DNA from: RGIG8775 sp045587785 | GTDB taxonomy: Bacteria > Bacillota > Clostridia > Oscillospirales > CAG-272 | DNA: 38,615 nt | Reading direction: 5' to 3' | Assembly (NCBI GenBank): GCA_045587785.1 | Contig: JAZNDA010000075.1 | Location: 1 to 38,615 of the forward strand | Shown here: piece after piece, positions 24,583-34,944 of the stretch | Layout: each line of letters starts with the position of its first letter | Position numbering within the stretch: position 1 is the stretch's first letter | The notes under the pieces: generated by a model | The model's input: the letters and a program-made list of their open reading frames with translations, nothing else | What the model was told of the DNA's origin: nothing | Database searches by the model: none | Translations under genes and position numbers: made by a program

Positions 24583-25890
24583 ATGAACGTAAGAGAGCTG
24601 GCACTCTTTGTGCTTGACCGCATCGAAAAAAGCAAAAGCTATTCCAACATCGCCGTAGATACCGTCATAAAACAGCACCCGCTGTCAAGCAAAGACCGTT
24701 CGCTGTTTTGCAGGCTGGTTTACGGCGTGATCGAGCGAAAGATCACACTGGATTATCTGATCGCTTCGCTGTCCGATATGCCGATGGAAAAAATAGAGCT
24801 GTCCGTCCTTAACCTTTTGCGGATGGGACTTTATCAGCTCGCTTTTCTTGACCGTATTCCCGCGCACGCCGCGCTCAACGAGACCGTGGCGCTGGCAGGG
24901 AGACGCTCGCGCGGATTTGTCAATGCACTCCTCAGAAGCTATCAAAGACAAAAGGACAGCCTTGCATTGCCAAAAAAGGAGCAGGATCTCGTCCGCTATC
25001 TTTCGGTCACGTATTCTTTCCCCGAGCCGCTTTGCCTAAAGCTGATAGGACAATACGGCGAATCGGAAACCGAAGCGATGTTAGGTTCCTTTAACCGCAT
25101 CCCACCCATGACCGTACGCACGAATACCTTAAAGATCTCTCGCGCGGAACTGATCGCAATGCTTTCCGAAAAGGGTCTTTCGGTATCTCCGACCCCAAAC
25201 GCGCCCTTCGGCATCCGCATTGAGAACGGAAGCCCGTCCGACATACAGCTTGACAGCGGGCTTTGCTTTGTGCAGGATGAGGCGTCGCAGATCGCCTCGG
25301 CAGTGCTTGACGCAAGTGCGGGTGACACGGTATACGATATCTGTGCCTGCCCAGGCTCCAAGAGCTTCGGTGCGGCGTTGACCATGCAAAATACGGGCAG
25401 TATTACCTGCTTTGATATACACGAAAATAAGCTGTCGCTTGTCAGAAGTGCTGCCGAAAGACTTGATATTACCATCATCAAGACCGAGGCACGCGACGGC
25501 AGAGACTACTCCGAGACACTCTCGGGGCAGGCGGACAAGGTCATTTGCGACGTTCCCTGCTCGGGCTTCGGCGTGGTCGCCAAAAAACCCGAGATCCGCT
25601 ACAAGGACGTGGAATCCTCTTTGAGCCTTCGGTATATTCAGTATGATATTTTAAACAACGCCTGCCGTTACGTCAAAAAGGGCGGAACGCTTGTGTATTC
25701 CACCTGCACGGTCTTTGCTGAGGAAAATGAAGACAATGTGAAACGGTTTCTCGGAGAGCATCCCGAATTTTCGCTTGTTCCCTTTGCCGTGGGTAACATA
25801 GAGGCTCCACAAGGCATGCTGACGCTTTTGCCCCACATACATGACACAGACGGCTTTTTCATTGCCAAACTCCAAAGAAAGGACATCTGA
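24583..25890 (+). CDS. rsmB: 16S rRNA (cytosine-967 C5)-methyltransferase RsmB
   Basis: This 435-residue enzyme methylates 16S rRNA. The N-terminal NusB-like RNA-binding domain (residues 1 to about 130, starting MNVRELALFVLDRIE) is joined to a Rossmann methyltransferase domain with the SAM motif CACPGSKSFG, the motif IV DVPCSGFGVVAKKPEIR and the catalytic cysteine in VYSTCT. The ATG at 24583 is preceded by GAAGGAAG; a longer frame begins inside the repeat. It is 1 nt upstream of rlmN, as in B. subtilis yloM-yloN. Confidence 0.95.
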   Translation: MNVRELALFVLDRIEKSKSYSNIAVDTVIKQHPLSSKDRSLFCRLVYGVIERKITLDYLIASLSDMPMEKIELSVLNLLRMGLYQLAFLDRIPAHAALNETVALAGRRSRGFVNALLRSYQRQKDSLALPKKEQDLVRYLSVTYSFPEPLCLKLIGQYGESETEAMLGSFNRIPPMTVRTNTLKISRAELIAMLSEKGLSVSPTPNAPFGIRIENGSPSDIQLDSGLCFVQDEASQIASAVLDASAGDTVYDICACPGSKSFGAALTMQNTGSITCFDIHENKLSLVRSAAERLDITIIKTEARDGRDYSETLSGQADKVICDVPCSGFGVVAKKPEIRYKDVESSLSLRYIQYDILNNACRYVKKGGTLVYSTCTVFAEENEDNVKRFLGEHPEFSLVPFAVGNIEAPQGMLTLLPHIHDTDGFFIAKLQRKDI

Positions 25891-25891
25891 T

Positions 25892-26977
25892 ATGTCTGAG
25901 CATCCCATCGATCTTCTCGGGCTCACGGTGAGCGAGCTTGAGGATTTCTTCCTATCTATCGGTGAGCCGAAATACCGCGCAAAACAACTGTTTACGCAGA
26001 TGCATAAGGGGCTTTGTCCCGATGAGATCTCCAATTTCTCGGCAGTGACCAAGAAAAAAATTGCCGAGCATGGGTATTGCCACTTGCCGAAGATCGTAAA
26101 AAAACTGGTGTCCGCCATTGACGGCACGGTCAAATATCTCTTCAGGCTACATGACGGCAACTGCGTGGAATCGGTGGTCATGCGCTATGAGCACGGCACC
26201 ACCATATGCATCTCCACACAGGTCGGATGCCGCATGGGTTGCCGCTTTTGCGCCTCTACCATTGACGGCAAAGTGCGCGACCTTTTCCCGTCCGAGCTGC
26301 TCGGACAGATCATCGCCGCCTCCGCGGACCTTGGTGAACGCATCGACGGTGTGGTCATGATGGGGATTGGCGAGCCCCTTGACAACTATGATAACGTCAT
26401 CCGCTTTCTCCGCCTTGTGGGCGCCGAGGGCGGCGTCAACATCGGTTACCGCCACATCTCGCTGTCTACCTGCGGTCTTGTGGATAAGATCTACAAGCTG
26501 GCAGAGGAAGAACTGCCCATCACGCTTTCCATTTCGCTTCACGCGGCAGACGATCAGACCCGTAGCGAGATCATGCCAATCAACAACCGCTATCCCATAG
26601 GTGAGCTTCTTGACGCCTGCCGCGATTATTTTGCGCGCACAGGCAGACGTATCTCCTTTGAATACACACTGATCGCGGGCAAAAACGATTCGCCCGAGGC
26701 GGCACTCGCCCTCTCGAGGGTCCTCAACGGCAAACTGCGCACGAAGACCGCCACCATGCCCATCCACGTCAATCTGATCCCCGTCAACAAGGTCGAGGAA
26801 CGCGATTTTACACATTCGAATAAAAAAGCGATATCACGCTTTGCCGACATTCTGGAAAAACACGGTATCAGGGCCACCGTGCGACGCACGCTCGGTGCGG
26901 ATATCAACGCCTCTTGCGGTCAGCTCCGCCGCGCGGAGGCTCATAAAAAAGACGGAGCCACGGGAGAAACTGTATGA
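25892..26977 (+). CDS. rlmN: Radical SAM rRNA/tRNA adenine C2-methyltransferase RlmN
   Basis: This 361-residue enzyme makes 2-methyladenosine in 23S rRNA (A2503) and some tRNAs. The 4Fe-4S motif is C113, C117 and C120 (CRMGCRFC). The methyl-carrying cysteine is C342 in INASCGQLR. GVVMMGIGEPLDNYDNV and ISLSTCGLVDKI are family blocks. The start ATG is 1 nt after the rsmB stop, with AAAGGACA as binding site. It overlaps the phosphatase gene by 4 nt. Confidence 0.96.
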   Translation: MSEHPIDLLGLTVSELEDFFLSIGEPKYRAKQLFTQMHKGLCPDEISNFSAVTKKKIAEHGYCHLPKIVKKLVSAIDGTVKYLFRLHDGNCVESVVMRYEHGTTICISTQVGCRMGCRFCASTIDGKVRDLFPSELLGQIIAASADLGERIDGVVMMGIGEPLDNYDNVIRFLRLVGAEGGVNIGYRHISLSTCGLVDKIYKLAEEELPITLSISLHAADDQTRSEIMPINNRYPIGELLDACRDYFARTGRRISFEYTLIAGKNDSPEAALALSRVLNGKLRTKTATMPIHVNLIPVNKVEERDFTHSNKKAISRFADILEKHGIRATVRRTLGADINASCGQLRRAEAHKKDGATGETV

Positions 26978-27747
26978 ATTATTTTGGAAAAACTGACATC
27001 GGGGTATCCCGTGACAACAACGAGGATTGCTTCGGCATATATGAGATCGGAGGCAATGCCGTCCTTTTTGCCGTTTGTGACGGTATGGGCGGCGAGAATG
27101 CGGGGGAGATCGCATCCCGTCTTGCGCTTGACGCCTTTTCAGAAACCGTACTCGCCTTTTGTCATTTGCATCTAAAAAACGAAATGCTTACTCTTTCGCT
27201 CAGAGAAGCCGAGCTGATCTTCTATAACGCCGCCGAGTATGCCAATCACATACTGCTTGAGCATCAGAAAAAACACCCCGAGCACGCGGGTATGGGCACC
27301 ACGCTGGTGGCGGCACTCGTATGCGACGGTAAATCCATAGCGTGGATCAATCTCGGCGACAGCCGTCTTTATACCATCGATCAAAAGGATATCCTGCAGG
27401 TCTCCAAGGATCACTCCTATCTCCAATACATGATCGACACAGGCGAGATCACCGCCGCCGAGGCGCAAAACAGCCCTGCGCGCAACCTTATCACCCGTGC
27501 GGTCGGCATCGAAAAGGAGGTCTCTCCCGACATTGACCTGTTTGAGCTTTCGGACGAGGAGACCGCCGAGACCGCCCTTCTGCTGTGCTCCGACGGGCTC
27601 TCGGGTGCGTTGCCCGAGGATGAGTGCATGACGATCGCAAACAGACGCGACCTGTCGCCCGAACAAAAGGCAGACCTTATGATAAAAGGTGCCATCAAAC
27701 ACGGAAGTACCGACAACATTACACTGATTCTGGTCGAACTTTGGTGA
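26974..27747 (+). CDS. prpC: PP2C-type Ser/Thr protein phosphatase
   Basis: This 257-residue phosphatase reverses phosphorylation by the PASTA kinase encoded next. The metal-binding motifs are clear: SRDNNEDCFG near the start, VCDGMGG at about 34-40, GMGTTLVAAL, NLGDSRLY, LLCSDGLSG and DNITLILVE. This is the Stp/PrpC layout. It starts in an ATGA overlap with rlmN, and its stop overlaps a possible GTG start of the kinase. Confidence 0.95.
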   Translation: MNYFGKTDIGVSRDNNEDCFGIYEIGGNAVLFAVCDGMGGENAGEIASRLALDAFSETVLAFCHLHLKNEMLTLSLREAELIFYNAAEYANHILLEHQKKHPEHAGMGTTLVAALVCDGKSIAWINLGDSRLYTIDQKDILQVSKDHSYLQYMIDTGEITAAEAQNSPARNLITRAVGIEKEVSPDIDLFELSDEETAETALLLCSDGLSGALPEDECMTIANRRDLSPEQKADLMIKGAIKHGSTDNITLILVELW

Positions 27748-27752
27748 AAAAC

Positions 27753-29168
27753 ATGATAAGATACGATAATTTTCTCGGACACGTATTTTCCGACCGATAT
27801 ACCCTTGTCAGCGTGATCGGCACAGGTGAATGCTCGGTGGTATTCGGTGCTTATGACAAAAACACCGAAAAGACCGTTGCCCTCAAAATGCTTGCGCCCG
27901 ACCGTATGAATGACGAGAGTGCGCTTGAGCGCTTTTTGGCGGAAATTCGCGTGCTCTCGATGTTCGATCACCCCAATATCGTCAAAATTTTAGACGTCAG
28001 CCTTGATAGCAGATATAAATTTTTCGTCATGGAATATATCGAAGGCATTACCCTCAAGAAACATATTACAAGCAAGGGCATGCTCTCGGAGGACGAGCTC
28101 CTCTTCCTTGCGCGCCCCGTTCTTTCCGCCTTGTCCGAGGTACATGACAAGGGGATCATACACAGCGACATCAAGCCGCAAAACATTGTTTTGGTGGGAA
28201 GCGGCGAGGTAAAGCTGATGGATTTTGGCATTTCCAAGTCGCTCACCGCCCCACAGGAAGAAGCTCGGGATGTAACGGTGGGCACGGTGCAGTACGTCAG
28301 CCCCGAGCAGGCAGAAGGCAAACCCATGACGCATCTGAGCGACATCTATTCCTTCGGTGTCATGCTGTATGAAATGGCAACGGGTGTTCTTCCCTTTACG
28401 GATGAGGACTCGGGCAGGATCGCCGCCATGCACGTTTCCTCCACCCCTCTCCCGCCCTCCATGGTCTGCGGTGCGGTATCGTCTGCGCTGGAGGCAGTCA
28501 TTCTCCATGCCATGGAAAAGGATGCGTCTCTCCGTCCGCCGTCAGCGGGAGCACTGCTCGAAGAACTGGAGCAGATCAAACATCCGCATGCACAGGACGG
28601 AGCAACCGCGCAAGAAAATCCATCCTTCAAAAAACCGTTTTGGAAAACACTTCATCTGCCCTCATGCGTGGCAGGTATACTCATAGCACTTCTTCTGTCG
28701 GTGGTGGTCAGCCTTGCCATACTTTCGGGCGCGCTGTCAAGATATACTGCGGACGATACCCATGTGAGAATTCCTGATCTTGTGGGAGAGACCTACCTCA
28801 CGCCCGAAGGCTTCTCGCTTGACAACACACTTTACAGCTTCCGCGTCGAATACGTATCCTCCGTCAAACAGGGAGGCAAGATCATCAAGCAATCCCCCGC
28901 CGCCGACAAGCTGGTCAAAAAAGGGGATGAACCCATCGAGATCACACTGACCGTATCCCGTCGAAAAGCGGGAGGGGTGATGCCGAACGTCTCATCTATG
29001 TCCGTGCAATCTGCCACCGACTATCTTTACAGCTTTGGCTTTGAGGTGAAAACGGTGTATGAGCCTCACAATTATCTCCCTGAGGGCTACGTCACGCGCA
29101 CAAGCCCCGCGGCGGGCGAAAAGACCAAAAAACAGATCACACTTTACGTCAGCGGAAACAAGGAATAA
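27753..29168 (+). CDS. prkC: PASTA-domain Ser/Thr protein kinase (PrkC/PknB family)
   Basis: This 471-residue membrane kinase senses cell wall fragments and phosphorylates cytoplasmic targets. The kinase domain (about 10-275) has the glycine loop GTGECSVV, lysine K45, glutamate E64, D157-FG and SPEQ in place of APE. The catalytic loop reads HSDIKPQN (H137-S138-D139), so the usual arginine before the catalytic aspartate is missing. One membrane helix spans 304-327, then two PASTA domains at about 338-402 and 408-470; B. subtilis PrkC has three. No strong binding site is present. A GTG at 27744, overlapping the prpC stop as GTGA, could be the start and would add three residues. Confidence 0.93.
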   Translation: MIRYDNFLGHVFSDRYTLVSVIGTGECSVVFGAYDKNTEKTVALKMLAPDRMNDESALERFLAEIRVLSMFDHPNIVKILDVSLDSRYKFFVMEYIEGITLKKHITSKGMLSEDELLFLARPVLSALSEVHDKGIIHSDIKPQNIVLVGSGEVKLMDFGISKSLTAPQEEARDVTVGTVQYVSPEQAEGKPMTHLSDIYSFGVMLYEMATGVLPFTDEDSGRIAAMHVSSTPLPPSMVCGAVSSALEAVILHAMEKDASLRPPSAGALLEELEQIKHPHAQDGATAQENPSFKKPFWKTLHLPSCVAGILIALLLSVVVSLAILSGALSRYTADDTHVRIPDLVGETYLTPEGFSLDNTLYSFRVEYVSSVKQGGKIIKQSPAADKLVKKGDEPIEITLTVSRRKAGGVMPNVSSMSVQSATDYLYSFGFEVKTVYEPHNYLPEGYVTRTSPAAGEKTKKQITLYVSGNKE

Positions 29169-29172
29169 GTAT

Positions 29173-30099
29173 ATGCAACAAAACGTCAAAGGAACCATCA
29201 TAAAAGGCGTGGGCGGCTTGTATTACGTCCGCCCCGACACTGCCGAAAGCGCGGACGAGCTGATCCCCTGCCGCGCACGGGGAAAATTCCGCCATGTCGG
29301 CATGACCCCTCTCGTGGGCGATCACGTCCTGCTTGCCATAGACAAGGAGGCGGTCATAGACAGTATCACAGACCGCAAAAATGCACTCATTCGCCCCCCG
29401 CTTGCCAACCTTGATATCTTGTTCGTCTGTATGGCATCGGCGTTTCCGTCGCCCATCCTTCTGTCGGTAGACAAGCTGATCTGTATTGCCGAATATCACG
29501 GCATAGAGCCTGCCATCGTGGTCGGAAAAAGCGAGCTTGATACGGGAAGCACCGAAAAAATATGCGAGATATACCGCCGCGCAGGCTTTGAGGTCTTTGC
29601 CCTCAGTGCCAAAAACGGCGATGGCGTGGATGCGCTTACGGAATATCTGAACACCCATCTCTGTGGCAAGATCGCGGCATTTGCAGGCGCATCGGGCGTG
29701 GGGAAATCCACCCTTCTGTCCCGTCTCTTTCCCGAAAGAGAGATCGAAACGGGGGACCTCAGCCTTAAGATCGAGCGCGGAAAAAACACCACCAGACACG
29801 TGGAGCTTTTTGACTATCCGTGTGCAGGTGGCATGGGCTATATTGCGGACACCCCTGGATTTTCACTTCTTGATTTTGTCCGCTTTGACTTTTTCGGCAA
29901 GGAAGATCTGCCGAATACTATGCGTGAATTCCGCCCGTATCTCGGCACCTGCCGATACAAAAAATGTACGCACACCAAGGAGGACGGTTGCGCCATCCTT
30001 GAGGCGGTGAAAAACGGGGAGATCGCGCCCTCGCGCCACGAAAGCTTTCTTGACATCTATGAAGCGGTAAAAGATAAGCGGGAGTGGCAGAAAGGATAG
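29173..30099 (+). CDS. rsgA: Ribosome small-subunit-dependent GTPase RsgA
   Basis: This 308-residue circularly permuted GTPase helps mature the 30S subunit. It has an N-terminal OB-fold (residues 1 to about 65), the G domain with P-loop GASGVGKST at 172-180 and the G3-like DTPGF at 226-230, and a zinc site C260, C265, H267, C273. The G4 position reads VVGKSELD at 116-123 instead of NKxD, so the asparagine that reads guanine is replaced by glycine. The binding site AAGGAA overlaps the prkC stop. In B. subtilis rpe follows cpgA; here thiN follows directly. Confidence 0.94.
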   Translation: MQQNVKGTIIKGVGGLYYVRPDTAESADELIPCRARGKFRHVGMTPLVGDHVLLAIDKEAVIDSITDRKNALIRPPLANLDILFVCMASAFPSPILLSVDKLICIAEYHGIEPAIVVGKSELDTGSTEKICEIYRRAGFEVFALSAKNGDGVDALTEYLNTHLCGKIAAFAGASGVGKSTLLSRLFPEREIETGDLSLKIERGKNTTRHVELFDYPCAGGMGYIADTPGFSLLDFVRFDFFGKEDLPNTMREFRPYLGTCRYKKCTHTKEDGCAILEAVKNGEIAPSRHESFLDIYEAVKDKREWQKG

Positions 30100-30102
30100 G
30101 AT

Positions 30103-30729
30103 ATGAAGGCATTTATCTATCTGGGCGGCGGCATTTATGACAGCATGCCCATCGAAGCCCCAAAAAAGGACGACCTTACCGTTGCCGCCGACAGCGGATA
30201 TCAAAACGCCATAAAGCTTGGCGTAACGCCCCAAATTGCGGTGGGCGACTTTGATTCGCTCACGATGGCGCTTCCCCATAGCGTGGAAAAACTTCAGGTA
30301 CCTGCCGAAAAGGATTTTACCGACAGCCAGCTTGCCGTGGATATCGCCATGAAAAAAGGTGCCACCGAAATGGTGTTCGTTGGCGGACTTGACGGCAGAC
30401 TTGACCACGCGCTGTCCAACCTCGCCATTCTCGAAAATCTTTGGCATGAGGGCATCCGCGCGGTGATCATCGACGGGCAAACGCGTGTGCGTTATATCGA
30501 GAACACCTCTGAGCTGATACCAAACCTCGGTTACCGCTATCTTTCGGTAATCGCGGCAGACAAAAAGGTCAAAGGCGTTTGCATTGACGGCTGTAAATAC
30601 CCACTCAAAAATGCAAGCCTCAGCCGTGACTATCAATACGCCGTTTCCAACGAGGTGCAAAAAAACTGTGCCCTCATTTCCGTCAGGCGCGGCGGCATCT
30701 TTATTATCGAAAGCTGCGACGGCACTTGA
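30103..30729 (+). CDS. thiN: Thiamine diphosphokinase
   Basis: This 208-residue enzyme makes thiamine diphosphate from thiamine and ATP. The catalytic blocks are GDFDS at 48-52, KDFTDSQLA at about 70-78 and GLDGRLDH at 95-102. The C-terminal half is the thiamine-binding beta domain (SVIAADKKVKGVCIDGCKYP, NASLSRDYQYAVSNE). It lies 3 nt after rsgA. Its place before spoVM matches yloS of B. subtilis. Confidence 0.94.
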   Translation: MKAFIYLGGGIYDSMPIEAPKKDDLTVAADSGYQNAIKLGVTPQIAVGDFDSLTMALPHSVEKLQVPAEKDFTDSQLAVDIAMKKGATEMVFVGGLDGRLDHALSNLAILENLWHEGIRAVIIDGQTRVRYIENTSELIPNLGYRYLSVIAADKKVKGVCIDGCKYPLKNASLSRDYQYAVSNEVQKNCALISVRRGGIFIIESCDGT

Positions 30730-30810
30730 CACCGCGCGACAAAACCCATGAACCCATCTGCGACATTCTTCATATACTGACAACAAAGACAGTACCAAGG
30801 AGGTCATTAC

Positions 30811-30897
30811 ATGAAGATCGTCGTTATTCACTCTCCCGCCATTCTTGCCCCGTTTTTGCGCCGATTTTTGGGAATACCAAAGCAAAAAAAGCGTTAG
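30811..30897 (+). CDS. spoVM: Stage V sporulation protein SpoVM (28 residues)
   Basis: A 28-codon gene (ATG 30811, TAG 30895-30897) with an excellent AAGGAGG binding site at 30797-30803 encodes a peptide beginning MKIVVIHSPAILAPFLRRFL and ending GIPKQKKR. The amphipathic helix with prolines near the N-terminus and a basic end is the pattern of SpoVM, which marks the convex forespore membrane and recruits the coat base protein SpoIVA. The location right after thiN is the same as in B. subtilis (thiN-spoVM). The 81-nt gap upstream contains CATATACT (30771-30778), somewhat like a sigma-E -10 box, but no clear -35. The gene suggests an endospore-forming lineage. Confidence 0.87.
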   Translation: MKIVVIHSPAILAPFLRRFLGIPKQKKR

Positions 30898-30930
30898 AAC
30901 GTAAAACGGGAAACCAAAAGAAAGGACATT

Positions 30931-32841
30931 ATGCAGGATAAACAGTTTTTGCCGATCTGCAAAGCAGATATGACAGACAGGGGCTGGGACCGCCCCGACT
31001 TTGTATACGTGACGGGTGACGCCTACGTGGACCACCCGTCCTTCGGCGTTTCCATTATTTCAAGAGTGCTTGAAGCCAAGGGTTTTCGAGTCGCCATACT
31101 CTCACAGCCCGACTATAAAAGTGCCGATGCTTTTCGCGAGTACGGCAAGCCACGCCTGGGCTTTCTTGTCACCGCGGGCAATATCGACTCCATGGTGGCG
31201 CACTATACCGTCTCGGGCAAAAAGCGCACCACCGACTACTACTCGGCAGGCGGCATGATGGGCAATCGCCCCGACCGCGCTACCATTGTGTACTGCAACC
31301 GCATCCGCGAAGCATACGGCGACGTGCCCATCATCATAGGCGGACTTGAAGCGTCCCTCAGACGCTTTGCACACTACGATTACTGGAGCGGAAAGGTGCG
31401 CCGCTCGATCTTAGTGGATTCCCGTGCCGACATACTGACCTACGGCATGGGCGAAAACATTCTCATCCGCATTGCCACACTGCTTGATAAAGGCGTACCC
31501 GTCAAGAAGATACGGGACGTGCGCGGCACGGTGTATCTGTGTGGAAAGGACGAGCCCGTACACTTTGAGGTCGCCGCCGCCTTTGACTACAATGAGCTCA
31601 AAGAGAATAAAAGAAAATACGCCGAGGCTTTCGGCGTACAGTATAAAAATCAAGATGCCATCGGCGGGAGGGCTATCCTTGAATACTACGATCAAAAAAT
31701 GCTGGTGCAAAATCCGCCCATGCCCCCGCTTGAACGGCAGGAGCTGGACTGGGTGTATTCTCTGCCCTACGCACGCAACTACCATCCCTCGTATGAGGCG
31801 GAGGGCGGCGTGCCTGCCATAGAGGAGGTCAAATTCTCCATCACGCAAAACCGAGGCTGTTTTGGCGGCTGTAATTTTTGCGCACTTGCCTTTCACCAAG
31901 GGCGGACTGTTCGTTCGCGCAGTAAAGAAAGCATTCTCGCCGAGGGCAAGCTGATAAGTGAGCTGCCCGACTTCAAGGGCTACATTCACGACGTGGGCGG
32001 TCCTACCGCCAACTTCCGCGAACCCGCTTGCGAAAAACAGCTGACATGCGGCGTTTGTGCCGAGCGCAAGTGTCTGGCACCCAAGCCCTGCAAAAATCTC
32101 CGCGTTTCGCACAAGGAATATATCGAGATCCTCAAAGAGCTGGAAGCACTTCCGAGGGTCAAAAAGGTGTTCATCCGCTCAGGGGTTCGCTTTGACTATC
32201 TGCTTCTTGACAAAAATGAGGATTTCTTCAAAAAGCTGGTGCGCGACCACGTCAGCGGTCAGCTTAAAGTCGCGCCCGAGCATTGCGCTAATGCCGTGCT
32301 TGACTGCATGGGCAAGCCGCATTTCGAGGTCTACGAGCAGTTCAGAAAACGCTATTTCGAGCTGACCAAGAGCTTTGGTAAGGAGCAGTATCTGGTTCCC
32401 TACCTCATGTCCAGCCACCCCGGCTCCGATCTTCATGCCGCCATCCGCTTAGCGCTTGTTTTAAAGCGTGACCGCTATTCGCCCGAGCAGGTGCAGGACT
32501 TCTACCCCACCCCGGGTACCGCGTCCACCGTCATGTATTACACGGGTATCAACCCTCTGACCATGAAGCCCGTGTACGTTGCCACCGACTATCACGAAAA
32601 ACAGCTCCAGCGCGCGCTTTTGCAGTATAACCGTCCTGGGAACGCCGACCTTGTGCGCGAAGCACTTATCAAGGCAGGACGCGAGGACCTCATCGGTTTT
32701 GGCGAAAATTGCCTTGTTCCGCCCAAAAGGGAAAAAACGATGCAAACGCAAAAAAAGACCGCCTCTCTCCAAAAGAAAAGACCCCAAAACAAACAAACGG
32801 CATCTAAAAAATCAAGATCACCACAAAGAAAAAAGGGTTAA
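30931..32841 (+). CDS. YgiQ-family radical SAM protein
   Basis: This 636-residue protein has the YgiQ architecture: an N-terminal cobalamin-binding-like region (PSFGVSIISRVLEAKGFRVAIL), a radical SAM core with C310, C314 and C317 (CFGGCNFC), the family-specific block YIHDVGGPTANFR, a cysteine cluster (CGVCAERKCLAPKPCKNL) and the DFYPTPGTASTVMYYTG block. The reaction of YgiQ proteins is not established. The last 40 residues or so form a Lys/Arg/Gln-rich tail, possibly RNA-binding. It follows spoVM by 33 nt with AAAGGACA as binding site. The stop codon is inside the left arm of the terminator. Confidence 0.94.
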   Translation: MQDKQFLPICKADMTDRGWDRPDFVYVTGDAYVDHPSFGVSIISRVLEAKGFRVAILSQPDYKSADAFREYGKPRLGFLVTAGNIDSMVAHYTVSGKKRTTDYYSAGGMMGNRPDRATIVYCNRIREAYGDVPIIIGGLEASLRRFAHYDYWSGKVRRSILVDSRADILTYGMGENILIRIATLLDKGVPVKKIRDVRGTVYLCGKDEPVHFEVAAAFDYNELKENKRKYAEAFGVQYKNQDAIGGRAILEYYDQKMLVQNPPMPPLERQELDWVYSLPYARNYHPSYEAEGGVPAIEEVKFSITQNRGCFGGCNFCALAFHQGRTVRSRSKESILAEGKLISELPDFKGYIHDVGGPTANFREPACEKQLTCGVCAERKCLAPKPCKNLRVSHKEYIEILKELEALPRVKKVFIRSGVRFDYLLLDKNEDFFKKLVRDHVSGQLKVAPEHCANAVLDCMGKPHFEVYEQFRKRYFELTKSFGKEQYLVPYLMSSHPGSDLHAAIRLALVLKRDRYSPEQVQDFYPTPGTASTVMYYTGINPLTMKPVYVATDYHEKQLQRALLQYNRPGNADLVREALIKAGREDLIGFGENCLVPPKREKTMQTQKKTASLQKKRPQNKQTASKKSRSPQRKKG

Positions 32842-32865
32842 GTCACTTTTGACTTAACCTTTTTT
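32829..32865 (+). terminator. Intrinsic terminator of the yicC-ygiQ operon
   Basis: Arms 32829-32845 and 32850-32865 (GTTAAGTCA/TGACTTAAC core extended by A/T runs, one bulged G) surround a CTTT loop and end in a T-run. The ygiQ stop codon (32839-32841) lies inside the left arm. A T-run on the other strand suggests it also works for lepA. Confidence 0.9.
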
Positions 32866-32902
32866 GTACCACCTTCACGGCTACGCACAACCCCCGTATT
32901 GC

Positions 32903-32961
32903 TTTTCTGTGAAAAGTTTTGAGGGGCCCTTAGGGGAACTTTTTCAAAAGTTCCCCTAAGC
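32903..32961. repeat. Dispersed hairpin repeat (copy 2) downstream of lepA
   Basis: Arms 32930-32943 (TTAGGGGAACTTTT) and 32946-32959 are perfect complements with a 2-nt loop. They are preceded by CTGTGAAAAGTTTTGAGGGG, which matches the reverse complement of the copy at 24200-24255 (CTGCAAAAGTTTTTGAGGG, then the same hairpin). It sits 9 nt after the lepA stop and may help end that transcript. Confidence 0.8.
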
Positions 32962-32967
32962 GTCCTT

Positions 32968-34782
<1,815 letters not shown>

Positions 34783-34815
34783 AAAACCCTCTTAGAAAAA
34801 TCTTATATCTTTTTT

Positions 34816-34844
34816 ATTATACATGATTTTTTATGTTTTCACAA
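34816..34844 (-). promoter_or_regulatory. Promoter of lepA
   Basis: On the minus strand TTGTGA (34839-34844) and a perfect TATAAT preceded by TG (34816-34821) are 17 nt apart, an extended -10 promoter with a start near 34809. Confidence 0.72.
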
Positions 34845-34882
34845 GAGGTTTTTAAAAATATTTGCAAAAAAGCCCGTCTTCA

Positions 34883-34911
34883 TTGACTTTTTGGGTGCGA
34901 TATTTTAAAAT
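34883..34911 (+). promoter_or_regulatory. Surviving promoter of the manA remnant
   Basis: TTGACT (34883-34888) and TAAAAT (34906-34911) are 17 nt apart, with GGAAG (34930-34934) and an ATG at 34945 downstream. The promoter looks intact although the gene is broken. Confidence 0.6.
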
Positions 34912-34944
34912 ACCGGCATAAAAAATAAAGGAAGTAACCACCAT

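Noticed and set aside
30726..30778. Sigma-A or sigma-E promoter before spoVM
   Set aside because: TTGACA at 30726-30731 has no -10 box at the right distance, and CATATACT at 30771-30778 lacks a convincing -35, so neither is called.
29863..31035. 390-codon minus-strand frame across rsgA, thiN and spoVM
   Set aside because: It is antisense to three well-supported genes, including the conserved spoVM site.
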